Positions 50,012 through 59,004 of a stretch of DNA of 64,000 bases are shown here, in pieces (the stretch's first letter is position 1; each line of letters opens with the position of its first letter). The stretch is from Actinopolymorpha sp. NPDC004070 (lineage in GTDB: Bacteria; Actinomycetota; Actinomycetes; Propionibacteriales; Actinopolymorphaceae). The notes below the pieces were generated by a model. That model worked only from the letters and a program-made list of their open reading frames with translations. It was not told where the DNA came from and made no database searches. The DNA lies in contig NZ_JBEXMJ010000018.1 of the NCBI RefSeq assembly GCF_040610475.1, positions 1-64,000 of the forward strand. Reading direction: 5' to 3'. The translations under genes were made by a program, and so were the position numbers.

Positions 50012-50491
50012 CTACAGCGCGCGGCGCAGGGCCTGGCGACGCCGGCGGAGCTGGTTGGCCCGGAGCGCGAACGGGAGGTCCTTGGCCTCGGCCAGGTCGC
50101 GCAGCAGCGCGGCCCGGCGGCGCAAACGTTCCCGCTCGCGTTCGGTGAGGGGACGCGGCTCCGCCGTATCGCCGGCAGCTGAGGAGGTCGACGGCGAGGA
50201 GGACGCGGACGGAGACGAGGTGGTGGAAGAGTCGGAAGTCCGGCCGGCTACCGGGCCGGTCGTCGCGCCGACCACCGGGCCGGTCGTGCCCGCTCGGGAG
50301 TCTCCGGGAGGGCCCGAGGCCTGCGTGGGGGTTACGGCCCAACCGCTGCGGGCCATCCCCGTCGCCGACACACGGAATGCTGGCGAGTCCGACTGCCGTC
50401 TTCGTGTTGCGCTCATGCACCTGACCGCCGATCCAGACGATCCCCGTTGTGATGAAGGGGCCACCAGCCGGGTGTGGGCGACCCCAGACAT
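50012..50491 (-). CDS. hypothetical protein with basic C-terminal helix (up to 159 aa)
   Basis: Not recognised. The N-terminal and middle parts are Ser/Thr/Gly-rich and probably disordered. The last 45 residues form a strongly basic helix (TERERERLRRRAALLRDLAE, then LRANQLRRRRQALRRAL). The start is uncertain; in-frame ATGs exist at 50491, 50416 and 50356. It sits between the TadA-associated genes and upp. It may be a small real protein or only a long open frame. Confidence 0.4.
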   Translation of the reverse strand: MSGVAHTRLVAPSSQRGSSGSAVRCMSATRRRQSDSPAFRVSATGMARSGWAVTPTQASGPPGDSRAGTTGPVVGATTGPVAGRTSDSSTTSSPSASSSPSTSSAAGDTAEPRPLTERERERLRRRAALLRDLAEAKDLPFALRANQLRRRRQALRRAL

Positions 50492-50710
50492 GACTCCCTA
50501 AAGGTGGACCTTGGCCGGGGACCGGAGCAATGTCTGCGACCGGTTTTTTTCAGCCGGAGTTGCACTTTTTACGCCCCGAAGGTCCTTCCCCCGTCGGTTC
50601 GCTGGCTCTCCGGGAGGGCGCGTTCACGGTGCGAGTTCGGCGTACGGAATTCCGCGTGGAGTGGGCGTACGGCCGTCCACCGCAGGCTCCGGCCCCGCGC
50701 CGCGATGGCC

Positions 50711-50716
50711 TAGGGT
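50711..50716 (+). promoter_or_regulatory. -10 box TAGGGT, leaderless start of upp
   Basis: TAGGGT lies 7 nt before ATG 50724. There is no ribosome binding site. Confidence 0.5.
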
Positions 50717-50723
50717 CACGCCC

Positions 50724-51365
50724 ATGCGGATCCACGTCGCCGACCACCCTCTGATCGCGCACAAGCTCACCGTGCTGCGCGACGCCGGTACCGACTCCCC
50801 GACGTTCCGGTTGCTCACCGACGAGCTGGTCACCCTGCTCGCGTACGAGGCGACCCGGGACGTCCGGACCGAGCCGGTCACCGTCACCACTCCGGTCGCC
50901 GAGGCGCAGGGGGTGAAGCTGGCGGCGCCCAAACCGCTGGTCGTGCCGATCCTGCGCGCGGGCCTGGGGATGCTGGAGGGCATGGTGCGGCTGCTGCCCA
51001 CCGCCGAGGTCGGCTTCCTCGGCATGGTCCGCGACGAGCACACGCTGAAGGCCTCGACGTACGCCCAGCGGATCCCCGAGGACCTGTCCGGCCGGCAGTG
51101 CTACGTCCTCGACCCGATGCTGGCCACCGGTGGAACGCTCGCCGACTCCGTGCGCTTCCTGGTCGAGCGAGGGGCGGACCACATCACGGCGGTGTGCCTG
51201 CTCGCCGCCCCGGAGGGCCTCCGCTTCCTCGAGCGCGAACTCGACTCGGTGGGTGTCCCGGTCACGGTCGTCACCGCCGCGGTGGACGACCACCTCAACG
51301 AGCACGGCTTCATCGTCCCCGGGCTCGGCGACGCGGGCGACCGGCTGTACGGCGTCGCCGGCTGA
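50724..51365 (+). CDS. upp: uracil phosphoribosyltransferase (213 aa)
   Basis: Pyrimidine salvage: uracil plus PRPP to UMP. Family motifs: [20 protein letters not shown] at the N-terminus, [19 protein letters not shown], the PRPP loop [16 protein letters not shown], and the C-terminal uracil-binding [14 protein letters not shown]. The length is standard and the start ATG aligns with the family. Monocistronic, leaderless. Confidence 0.96.
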   Translation: MRIHVADHPLIAHKLTVLRDAGTDSPTFRLLTDELVTLLAYEATRDVRTEPVTVTTPVAEAQGVKLAAPKPLVVPILRAGLGMLEGMVRLLPTAEVGFLGMVRDEHTLKASTYAQRIPEDLSGRQCYVLDPMLATGGTLADSVRFLVERGADHITAVCLLAAPEGLRFLERELDSVGVPVTVVTAAVDDHLNEHGFIVPGLGDAGDRLYGVAG

Positions 51366-51505
51366 CCGGCCCTGCCCGCGCAAGCCGCGCGAGCCGCCCC
51401 GGCCGCCTGAGCTGCCCGGCAGAAACCGGCGGTCACCGGTCCACCACCGTCCACAGGTTTGTCGGGGGAACATCCGGCCCATGCTGACGGCATGGGGGGA
51501 TTCCC

Positions 51506-53032
51506 ATGGGCGTGAAAGTGAGCGTCGTCGTCCCGGTGTACAACCTGGGAGCCGATCTCGACGCCTGTCTGGAGTCACTGCTGGGCCAGTCGCTGGCACC
51601 CGGTGAGTACGAAATCCTGATGGTGGACGACGGCTCGCACGACGGGACGGCCCAGCGGGCGGAGAAGCTCGCCCAGCTGCATCCGCCACTGCGCGCCATC
51701 ACCGCCGCCCACACCGGCGGTCCGGGGCGACCGCGCAACATCGGCATCGAGCGCGCACACGGCGAGTACGTCTACTTCCTCGACCCCGACGACCGGCTCA
51801 CCCCGACCGCGCTGGAACGCATGTACGCCACCGCCGCCCGTACGAACGCCGACATCGTGATCGGGAAGCTGGTCGGCCACGGCGGCCGCTCGGTCCCCCG
51901 GCACGTCTTCCGGGCGTCCCGGGACCAGGCCGACCTGGTGGAGGACCGGCTGTTCGGGCTGCTGACGCCGCACATGCTTTTCCGGTCGGCCTTCCTGGCC
52001 GAGCACCGCCTGCGGTTCGCCGAGGGCGCGGCCTGGCTGGGCGACCAGCTTTTCGTCGCACAGGTGTACTTCCGGGCGAAGGTGGTCAGCGTGCTCGCCG
52101 ACGAGGTGTGCTGCCACTGGATCCGCCGGCCCGAACGCGAACACGCCTCCCGCCGGTTCGACCCGCGGGCGTACTACCGCGCCCTGCGCGGAGTGCTCGA
52201 CGTCGTGGACAGTCACACCTCTCCCGGTGACGAGCGCGACCAGATCTACGCCCACTGGTACGACGCGGAGATGCTCCGCCTGCTGGGCGGCCGGACGTTC
52301 GGCGGGCTGCCGGTGCGATACCGCCAGCACCTCCTCTACCGCGAGGTCGGCAAGCTGGCCGAGGAGCGGTTCGGGCCGGCGGTGGAGACCTGGCTGCCGC
52401 TGTCGATGCGGGTCCGGGCGCGGCTGCTGCGCGCCGGTGCGTACGCCGACATCGCCCGGCTGGCCCGCGCCGAACGCGAGCTGACGGTCGTACCGACCCT
52501 GGAACGCGTCGACTGGGACGGCGACCACCTGCTGATCCGGGTCAGCGGCCGGTTGAGCTACGCCGACGGCCGGCCGGTGACCTTCCGCCGGCTCGGCGGC
52601 CGGCTGTTGTGGCAACCGCCGGTGCCGCTGCGGGTCGACGTACCCGAGGACGCCTACGAGGTGACCGCCGCGATCAGCCGCAGCCGGCTGGACGTGTACG
52701 TGCAGAACCGCAACGACTCCGGTGACTACCGACTGCCGACGACCAGCCACCTGGTGCCCGACACCGCCGACGAGGCCGAGCAGGTCGTCCTGCGTGGAAC
52801 GGCCCGGCTCGACCCGCGCGTCGCGAAGGCCGGCCGGGCGCTGGAGGACGGGCTGTGGGACTGCTTCGTGCGCGCGGAAAGCTGCGGCTGGGACGTACAG
52901 CGGCGGATCGCCCGGCCGAGCCTCTACCAGACCGAACCGCCCTGCCCCAGCCAGGTCGTGGGTACGGGAACGCTGGTCGAACCGCACTGGACCACGCTGG
53001 GCAACCTCAGCGTGCGGATCGCCGCGATCTGA
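51506..53032 (+). CDS. family 2 glycosyltransferase with C-terminal beta-rich domain (508 aa)
   Basis: GT-A glycosyltransferase in the first 230 residues: VSVVVPVYNLGADLDACLES, MVDDGSHDGT, and DPDD (93-96) as the metal/nucleotide-sugar motif, with GGPGRPRNIGIERAHGEYVY before it. Residues about 330-508 are beta-rich (LERVDWDGDHLLIRVSGRLS, RRLGGRLLWQPPVP, SRLDVYVQNRNDSGDYRLPT) and resemble the C-terminal modules of wall-teichoic-acid glycosyltransferases of the TarS type. No membrane helix. It probably glycosylates a surface polymer; donor and acceptor unknown. Confidence 0.82.
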   Translation: MGVKVSVVVPVYNLGADLDACLESLLGQSLAPGEYEILMVDDGSHDGTAQRAEKLAQLHPPLRAITAAHTGGPGRPRNIGIERAHGEYVYFLDPDDRLTPTALERMYATAARTNADIVIGKLVGHGGRSVPRHVFRASRDQADLVEDRLFGLLTPHMLFRSAFLAEHRLRFAEGAAWLGDQLFVAQVYFRAKVVSVLADEVCCHWIRRPEREHASRRFDPRAYYRALRGVLDVVDSHTSPGDERDQIYAHWYDAEMLRLLGGRTFGGLPVRYRQHLLYREVGKLAEERFGPAVETWLPLSMRVRARLLRAGAYADIARLARAERELTVVPTLERVDWDGDHLLIRVSGRLSYADGRPVTFRRLGGRLLWQPPVPLRVDVPEDAYEVTAAISRSRLDVYVQNRNDSGDYRLPTTSHLVPDTADEAEQVVLRGTARLDPRVAKAGRALEDGLWDCFVRAESCGWDVQRRIARPSLYQTEPPCPSQVVGTGTLVEPHWTTLGNLSVRIAAI

Positions 53033-53046
53033 TCCCTAATTCCGGG

Positions 53047-53554
53047 TCACTCCGGGCGGGGGTCCCAGCGGAACCGCCGGACGGCGACCAGTGCCCTGGC
53101 GACTCCCCACCCGGCGAGCACGCCGAGGCTGGCCCACGCGAACCCGCCGTCCCCGCCGAACGCTCCGAGCAACGCCTGGTTGAACGGCCGTACCGGCAGG
53201 AAGTCCGCGACCCGGTTGAGCGCGTCCGCGTGGATCGGCATGTACGTGCCGGACACGAACACCAGCGGGAAGAGGACGAACTGCACGACCGCGGGCGCGG
53301 CCTCGGCGTTGCGGATCAGCGAGGCCACCCCGACGCCCAGGGCGCAGAAGCCGGCCGCGCCGAGCACCAGCGTCACCGCGATCGCCGGCCAGTGGGACGG
53401 GCCGGCCAGCGGGACGCCGAAGACCCGCCCGATGCCCAGGATGAGCAGGACGTCCACGACGCTCACCAGGACGCAGTGCGCCAGCAGGCCGAGGAAGTAC
53501 GTCCCGCTCGGCAGCGGCGTCGCCCGGACCCGTGCTCGGCGTGCTCTGGTCCGG
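53047..53554 (-). pseudogene. truncated ABC-2 permease (drug-export type)
   Basis: Only the C-terminal part of a DrrB-like ABC-2 permease remains: PSGTYFLGLLAHCVLVSVVD, LILGIGRVFGVPLAG, GVGVASLIRNAEAAPAVVQF, PLVFVSGTYMPIHADALNRV, then the last helix. About 100 N-terminal residues, including the first helices, are missing, and the frame runs directly out of the ATPase remnant without a start codon. It was the membrane partner of the ATPase upstream. Confidence 0.75.
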
Positions 53555-54138
53555 CTCGCCGGTGAGCCGGAGGTAGACGTCCTCCAGGCTCGGGCGCTCG
53601 ACTGCCAGTCCGCCGAGCACCACACCTGCGGCGAGCGCCCAGCCGGTGAGCCGGTGCAGCGTCCCCGTCGGCTCCGCGGTCTCCACGGTGACCAGGGCGT
53701 CGCGGTGACCGTCCGGCCCGGTCACCGACTCCCCCGCCGCCACCGGGATATGGTCGAGCGCGAAGCCGTCGGGCAGGGCGAACCGTATCCGTACCCCGGC
53801 GCGGTCACGGCCTCCGAGCGTGGCGGGCGTCCCCTCGGAGATGATCCGGCCGCCGGCGATCACCGCCACCCGGTCCGCGAGTTGCTGCGCCTCCTCCATG
53901 TAGTGGGTGGTGAGCACGATGGTGGTCCCGGCCGCTCGCAACCGGCGTACGAGCTCCCAGGCGCCCTGCCGGGCGGCGGGATCGAAGCCGGTCGTCGGCT
54001 CGTCGAGGAACAGCAGGCTCGGGTCGCCGATCATGCCGAGTGCGAGGTCCAGCCTGCGCTTCTGGCCACGGGGCCGTACTTGTGGAGGTCCGCCACCACG
54101 ACGGCGTTCTCGTCGGCGGTCCAGGTCTGGTTGGTCAC
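53555..54138 (-). pseudogene. ABC transporter ATPase (DrrA type) with internal deletion
   Basis: From GTG 54138 the N-terminus reads MTNQTWTADENAVVVADLHK, the expected first strand, ending at the YG that precedes the Walker A loop. It then jumps, in another frame, to the signature region GQKRRLDLALGMIGDPSLLF, Walker B with LDEPTTGFDP, the switch His (LTTHYMEEAQQLADR) and the DrrA-like C-terminal domain ending PSLEDVYLRLTGEP. About 120 residues, with Walker A and the Q-loop, are deleted, so ATP binding is lost. Confidence 0.8.
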
Positions 54139-54316
54139 CCGATCAGTCTGGGTAGGCGGTGCCTGTGTCGACCACGGCGTTCGGTCGCGACCGCATGCGA
54201 CTTTCGTAGGTCCGCCGGCGCGGTGGCGCTTGTGGTGTTGCTCGTGGTGTCGCTTGTCGGCGGATGGGAATACCGTGTGCGCACCCGAACCACCGCTGCC
54301 TGTCGAGGAGCGCCGT

Positions 54317-54871
54317 ATGACCACCCTGAGCGACCGCCCGCACACCGCACTCCTGGTGATCGACGTACAGAACGACGTCGTCGGAGGCGCCCACAACCGC
54401 GACGCCGTGGTCGCCAACGTCGCCAGGCTCGTGGACCGGGCCAGGTCCGAGAACGTCCCCGTGGTGTGGGTCCAGCACTCCTCCGCCGACAACCTGCCGA
54501 TGGGCAGTGACGGCTGGCAGTACGTCCCCGAGCTCACCCTGAAGGACTCCGAACCCGTTGTGCACAAGCGCTATCCCGACTCGTTCGAGGAGACCGACCT
54601 CGAGTCGGTGCTCGCGGAGCGGCACATCGGGCGCCTCGTCGTCGCGGGCGCGCAGACCGACGAGTGCATCCGTTCCACACTGCACGGAGGGATCGTCCGG
54701 GGGTACGACGTGACGCTGGTCGGCGACGCCCACACCACCGAGGACCTGTCCGAGTGGGGTGCACCCACGCCCGACAAGGTCATCGACCACACGAACCTCT
54801 ACTGGGCCAACCACACCGCCCCCGGTCGGCGGGCGGGCACGGTCACCACCGATTCCGTCGACTTCGGCTGA
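54317..54871 (+). CDS. isochorismatase-family cysteine hydrolase (184 aa)
   Basis: Catalytic triad visible: Asp16 in ALLVIDVQNDVVGGA, Lys84 in PVVHKRYPDSF, and Cys117 in VAGAQTDECIRSTLHGGIVR (with the usual non-proline cis-bond region before it). Family members hydrolyse isochorismate, nicotinamide or N-carbamoyl amides; the closest function cannot be decided. ATG 54317 has a GAGGAG site 6 nt upstream. Alone between the ABC remnant and the second 13E12/HNH gene. Confidence 0.88.
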   Translation: MTTLSDRPHTALLVIDVQNDVVGGAHNRDAVVANVARLVDRARSENVPVVWVQHSSADNLPMGSDGWQYVPELTLKDSEPVVHKRYPDSFEETDLESVLAERHIGRLVVAGAQTDECIRSTLHGGIVRGYDVTLVGDAHTTEDLSEWGAPTPDKVIDHTNLYWANHTAPGRRAGTVTTDSVDFG

Positions 54872-54977
54872 CCGTCAGCACGCACCCTCCGGTCTTCATC
54901 TGCGCCGGCGCAACACTGCATTGACACCCCTTGGGGCGCTGCCCCGTCGCCCATTGTCGACCTGACCTGACCACAAC

Positions 54978-55016
54978 TTGTCCACAGTTGACGGATCGGC
55001 AGTCCCTTGTGGACAA
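54978..55016. promoter_or_regulatory. inverted pair of DnaA-box 9-mers upstream of HNH gene 2
   Basis: TTGTCCACA occurs on the plus strand at 54978-54986 and on the minus strand at 55016-55008, 21 bp apart, in the spacer before the second 13E12/HNH gene. Both match the actinomycete DnaA box exactly. Confidence 0.45.
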
Positions 55017-55024
55017 CGAGTTAG

Positions 55025-55063
55025 TTGTCGGTGGCAGCCTGTAGAGTTCGAACATGCATTCGA
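55025..55063 (+). promoter_or_regulatory. DNA-damage-type promoter and SOS-box at the start of HNH gene 2
   Basis: TTGTCGGTG (55025-55033), exactly 8 nt, then TAGAGT (55042-55047) matches in full the mycobacterial RecA-independent damage promoter (TTGTCRGTG-N8-TAnnnT, PafBC-dependent). ATG 55054 lies 6 nt after the -10 box. Overlapping the start codon, TCGAAC-ATGC-ATTCGA (55048-55063) matches the actinobacterial LexA box TCGAAC-N4-GTTCGA with one mismatch. Confidence 0.7.
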
Positions 55064-57288
55064 CGACGCAGGGCCTTCCCGGCGCAGGCGGCCACGGCGC
55101 CGCTGCCCGGTTGAGGGCTGCGGTCGCCATGTTCCGCGCCGGGATCGACGAGGCCCTGGCCACCCCCACCACCAGCCTGGAAGCCCGCGAACTCGGTGAG
55201 CTGATCGGCGAACTGACCGTCGAAGGGTCCCGGTACGACGCGCTGAAACTGTCCTTGGTTCGCCAGGCCGAGGCCCGCGACATCGCCAAGACGACCGGTG
55301 CGGCGACCACGGCGACCTGGCTGCGCAACTCCCAGCGGATGGGGAAGAAGGACTCCTACGCCACCGTCGCCCTCGCCCGCGACCTCGACCGCACCATCAC
55401 CCTCACCGCCCGGGCACTGGCGCGAGGGGAACTGTCGTTCCGGCACGCGCAGGTGATCGCCGGCGCGATCAAGGACCTGCCCAAGTGGATCAGCCTCGAA
55501 CAACGCATCAAGGGTGAGGAATACCTGATCGAGGAGGCCAAGCGGCGTAACCCCGACGACGTACGCCTGCTCGGACGTCACCTCCTGCGGGTGCTGGCAC
55601 CGGAGGAGTGGGAACGCCGCCTCGGTAAAGAACTCGACGATGCCGAACGCGCCGCAGAACGCTCCCGCTCCCTGCGGTATGCGCCGAACGGGATCCCCGG
55701 TTCGGAGACGGTGGTGATCAAACTGCCGGTGCTGGAGATGGAACAACTCCGCAAAATCATCGAAACACTCGTCGCCCGCGAGAACAACGGCTCTGGCCCC
55801 GACGACCGTCCCCTGGACCAAAAGCGTGGGGACGCGTTCGCGGAGTTGGTCGCCAGGTGGGCTGAATGGGAAGCCTCGCCCAACCGCGGCCGAGGACGCG
55901 ACTGCGTCACCGTCCTGATCGATCTGCACAACCTGATGAACGGCGTCGGCTACGGCACCATCGACGACCTCAACCCCGTCCGCCCCATGCCGTGCGGCTG
56001 CCAAACCCCCGACGCCAAACGCCAATCCCAGCGCAAAGCCCAGCGCCAGCCCCAGGACGAGACCTCCAAGCGCACCAAGGGTTCTGAGGCGGGACAGTCC
56101 GGGCCAGACACGAGCCGCCGCGCCACCGAAGAGGCCAAAGCTGCCAGCTCCAAGCCCAGCAAGCAGACCGGCAACACCGGCGGCACCAGGGACGCCGGGG
56201 ACGCCGGGGACGCCGGGGACGCCGAGCCCAGCGACAACGCCGAGCCCAGCAACGATGGCACGCCCATGACTGCGCCCGGTGCGAGCCCCCACCCCACCGC
56301 GGGCGCCTCGCAACCCGACATTGACGACGAGGTCGGCGACCCGGACCTGGCGAACGGCCCCGGCAAGACAGCCCGACCGGCCGACACCGGCGACCTGCAC
56401 GCGATGACCGGACAGGGTAAGACGACTGGCCTGCGCGAAACCAGCGGGGCGACCCACACCGACGAAACGTGCCGAACCGGAGACGAGAGGGCAACGACAG
56501 GCCGCAACGCCCAACCAGTCAAGGAGAAACCACCACCTGGCACCACGGGCCCCGCGGACCGGACACCAGAACCACGAGAACCCGGCCAGCACCCACAACC
56601 GAACACCGCCACCGGAACGGCCCCGGACCCGGACCCCGAACCCGGGCAGGGACCCGAACCGGAACCAGGTACCGGACCCGGGGAACCGAACCTCGGGGCA
56701 CAACACCACGCCGACGCCGAGCCTGAGATCGAGGACGGTGCGGCGGAGCCGGAGGCTGCCTACGACCCCAGCGACCCCGATGACCCCAGCGACCCCGATG
56801 ACCCCAGCGACCCCGACGACCCCAATGGCCGCATCGACCCGCACGACGGCTGCAGCAAGTGCGGAGGCGGCGGATCAGCAAGGATCCTCGGCCTACGCGG
56901 AGAACCCATCTCCGTCGCCACCATCCGCAGGATGGCCTGCGACGCCAACATCATCCCCGTCGTCCTCGGCGGCAACGGTGAGGTCCTCGACGTCGGCATG
57001 GCCGACCGCTTCTTCACCGAAGCACAACGCCGCGCCCTCGCCGTCCGCGACGGCAGCCACTGCCACTTCCCCGAATGCCACGTCCCCGAACGCCGCTGCA
57101 TCGCCCACCACATGAACCCCTGGGACAACTTCGGGCCAACCGACCTCGACAACGGAGTCCTCCTGTGCAAAACCCACCACACCTTCGTCCACCACAAGGG
57201 CTGGATCGTGCGCATGGGCGCACACGGCCACCCCGAGTACATCCCGCCGGAGTGGGTGGACCCGCAGCAGAAAGTGCAACGCCCGTGA
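55054..57288 (+). CDS. 13E12-family protein: DUF222 plus HNH endonuclease (744 aa)
   Basis: DUF222 spans residues about 20-300 (RAAVAMFRAGIDEALATPTT, SFRHAQVIAGAIKDLPKWIS, LPVLEMEQLRKIIETLVARE). A 260-residue acidic, Pro/Gly/Asp-rich linker with tandem repeats follows, then a CSKCGGGG motif and the HNH nuclease at the C-terminus (DGSHCHFPECHVPERRC, then AHHMNPWDNFGPTDLDNGVL and CKTHHTFVHHKGW). It is related in layout but not close in sequence to the gene at 5847. The start is ATG 55054, leaderless. The promoter carries LexA- and PafBC-type signals, which supports a DNA-damage role. Target DNA unknown. Confidence 0.87.
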   Translation: MHSTTQGLPGAGGHGAAARLRAAVAMFRAGIDEALATPTTSLEARELGELIGELTVEGSRYDALKLSLVRQAEARDIAKTTGAATTATWLRNSQRMGKKDSYATVALARDLDRTITLTARALARGELSFRHAQVIAGAIKDLPKWISLEQRIKGEEYLIEEAKRRNPDDVRLLGRHLLRVLAPEEWERRLGKELDDAERAAERSRSLRYAPNGIPGSETVVIKLPVLEMEQLRKIIETLVARENNGSGPDDRPLDQKRGDAFAELVARWAEWEASPNRGRGRDCVTVLIDLHNLMNGVGYGTIDDLNPVRPMPCGCQTPDAKRQSQRKAQRQPQDETSKRTKGSEAGQSGPDTSRRATEEAKAASSKPSKQTGNTGGTRDAGDAGDAGDAEPSDNAEPSNDGTPMTAPGASPHPTAGASQPDIDDEVGDPDLANGPGKTARPADTGDLHAMTGQGKTTGLRETSGATHTDETCRTGDERATTGRNAQPVKEKPPPGTTGPADRTPEPREPGQHPQPNTATGTAPDPDPEPGQGPEPEPGTGPGEPNLGAQHHADAEPEIEDGAAEPEAAYDPSDPDDPSDPDDPSDPDDPNGRIDPHDGCSKCGGGGSARILGLRGEPISVATIRRMACDANIIPVVLGGNGEVLDVGMADRFFTEAQRRALAVRDGSHCHFPECHVPERRCIAHHMNPWDNFGPTDLDNGVLLCKTHHTFVHHKGWIVRMGAHGHPEYIPPEWVDPQQKVQRP
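56188..56222. repeat. 9-nt tandem repeat in HNH gene 2
   Basis: GACGCCGGG repeated nearly four times encodes a Gly-Asp-Ala repeat in the disordered linker. Confidence 0.6.
56764..56823. repeat. 18-nt tandem repeat in HNH gene 2
   Basis: GACCCCAGCGACCCCGAT repeated about 3.3 times encodes DPSDPD repeats directly before the CxxC motif and HNH domain. Confidence 0.65.
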
Positions 57289-57317
57289 GGAGCTCAGACC
57301 CGAGGGTCCGCCAGGGC

Positions 57318-58703
57318 TCACACCGAACGAAGCGCGGCGACCAGCCTTGTCAACGACTCCTTGGCGTCACCGAAGAGCACGGTCGTCTTCGGATCGTGCA
57401 GGAGGGGGTTCTCGATCCCGGCGAACCCGGGCCGCATCGAGCGCTTCAGGAACACCACCGCCTTGGACTCGTCGGCGTTCAGGATCGGCATCCCGGCGAT
57501 GGGAGACCCGAACGGCTCACGCGCGGACGGGTTCACCACATCGTTCGCGCCGACCACGAGCGCCACGTCGGTGGCCCGGAACTCCGGGTTGACGTCGGCC
57601 ATCTCCACCAGTTGCTCGTACGGCACATCGGCCTCGGCGAGCAGCACGTTCATGTGGCCGGGCATCCGGCCGGCCACCGGGTGGATGGCGTACACGACCT
57701 CGACGTCGCGCGCGGCCAGCGCCTCGGCGAGTTCGCGGAGCACGTGCTGTGCCTGCGCGACGGCCAGCCCGTACCCAGGGATCAGCACCACCCGGCGCGC
57801 GTACCCCAGCATCACCGCGATGTCTCCGGCACCCGCGGACTTCACCGGCCGGGACGTCTCCTCGGTCGCGCCCTGCGTCGACGGACCGGCGAGCCCACCG
57901 AACAGGATCGTCGTCACCCTGCGCCCCATCGCCTGCGCCATCAACCTGGTCAGCAACGAACCCGCCGCACCGACGAGGGTGCCCGCCACCAGCAACAACG
58001 CGTTGCCGAGCAGATAGCCGCTCGCGGCCACCGACAGACCGGTGAAGGCGTTCAGCAGCGACACGACGACCGGGACGTCCGCGCCGCCAACCGGCAGCAC
58101 CAACAGCACACCCACGCCGAGCGCCAGCACCGCCAGCACGATCCCGAACACCAGCGAGCCGAGTACGACCGTGGTCACCGCCGCGGCAAGGGTCACCACC
58201 AGGACGCCGCCGTAGACCAGCCGGGTGTGGGGTACGACGATCGGCCGGCCGGGCACCCAGTCCTGCAGCTTCCCGAACGTCACCAGCGAACCCGCGAAGC
58301 TCACCGCACCGACCAGCACCGTGGACGCCACCGCGATCCGGGCGCCCACACCGGCGTCGGCGAGCTCGCTGAGCTCGAGCAGCGCCACCAGGGCTGCCGA
58401 CGCACCGCCGACACCGTTGAACAACGCCACCAGCTGCGGCATCGCCGTCATCACCACCCGGCGGGCGGCGACCGCACCGGCCGCCGCACCGAGAGCGATG
58501 GCGATCAGGATCGGAAGAAGATGCGCAGGACGTACGGCGGCGAACGTCACGGCCACCGCCAGCACCGCACCGGCGGCACCGACGAGATTGCCGATCCGCG
58601 ACGTGCGCGGTGCGGCCAGCCCGCGAAGGGCGAGGATGAAGCACACCGCCGCGACGAGGTAGCCGAGCTGTGCCCACACGGGCGCGGTCAGGGGGTCAGC
58701 CAT
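57318..58703 (-). CDS. pntB: NAD(P) transhydrogenase subunit beta (461 aa)
   Basis: Membrane part (nine or so helices, residues 1-265) plus the NADP(H)-binding domain III (about 285-461) with VVLIPGYGLAVAQAQHVLRE, YAIHPVAGRMPGHMNVLLAE and VVGANDVVNPSAREPFGSPI. With PntA it couples proton flow to hydride transfer from NADH to NADP+. ATG 58703 overlaps the pntAb stop by 8 bp. It is convergent with the HNH gene, 29 bp apart. Confidence 0.95.
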   Translation of the reverse strand: MADPLTAPVWAQLGYLVAAVCFILALRGLAAPRTSRIGNLVGAAGAVLAVAVTFAAVRPAHLLPILIAIALGAAAGAVAARRVVMTAMPQLVALFNGVGGASAALVALLELSELADAGVGARIAVASTVLVGAVSFAGSLVTFGKLQDWVPGRPIVVPHTRLVYGGVLVVTLAAAVTTVVLGSLVFGIVLAVLALGVGVLLVLPVGGADVPVVVSLLNAFTGLSVAASGYLLGNALLLVAGTLVGAAGSLLTRLMAQAMGRRVTTILFGGLAGPSTQGATEETSRPVKSAGAGDIAVMLGYARRVVLIPGYGLAVAQAQHVLRELAEALAARDVEVVYAIHPVAGRMPGHMNVLLAEADVPYEQLVEMADVNPEFRATDVALVVGANDVVNPSAREPFGSPIAGMPILNADESKAVVFLKRSMRPGFAGIENPLLHDPKTTVLFGDAKESLTRLVAALRSV

Positions 58704-59004
58704 GACGTCTGGGGCTCCTGGCAGGGGTCCTGGCACGGAACATGTCCAGCATGCGGTCGGTCACCACGAAACCGCCCACGAGGTTCAGGGTCGCGAGGAA
58801 CACCGCCACCAGTCCGACCCACAGTTCGACCGTGTCGCGGGCTCGGCCGGTCACCAGGATCGCCCCGATGAGGATCACGCCGTGGATCGCGTTCGCACCC
58901 GACATCAGCGGCGTGTGCAACGTCGTGGACACCTTCGAGATGACCTCGTACCCCGTGAACGCGCTGAGCACGAAGACGGTCAGCAACGCGACCCCCTCGG
59001 TCAC
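58696..59004 (-). CDS. pntAb: NAD(P) transhydrogenase alpha, membrane part PntAb (102 aa)
   Basis: Three to four helices corresponding to the C-terminal membrane domain of Escherichia coli PntA, encoded separately here: VALLTVFVLSAFTGYEVISK, PLMSGANAIHGVILIGAILV (the SGxNAIHG motif) and LVAVFLATLNLVGGFVVTDR. The GTG start at 59004 directly abuts the stop of pntAa. The three-gene layout is normal in many bacteria. Confidence 0.93.
   Translation of the reverse strand: MTEGVALLTVFVLSAFTGYEVISKVSTTLHTPLMSGANAIHGVILIGAILVTGRARDTVELWVGLVAVFLATLNLVGGFVVTDRMLDMFRARTPARSPRRHG

Noticed and set aside
54978..55016. DnaA boxes as a replication origin
   Set aside because: Only two boxes, no AT-rich unwinding region, and no dnaA/dnaN nearby. 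More likely regulatory or incidental.
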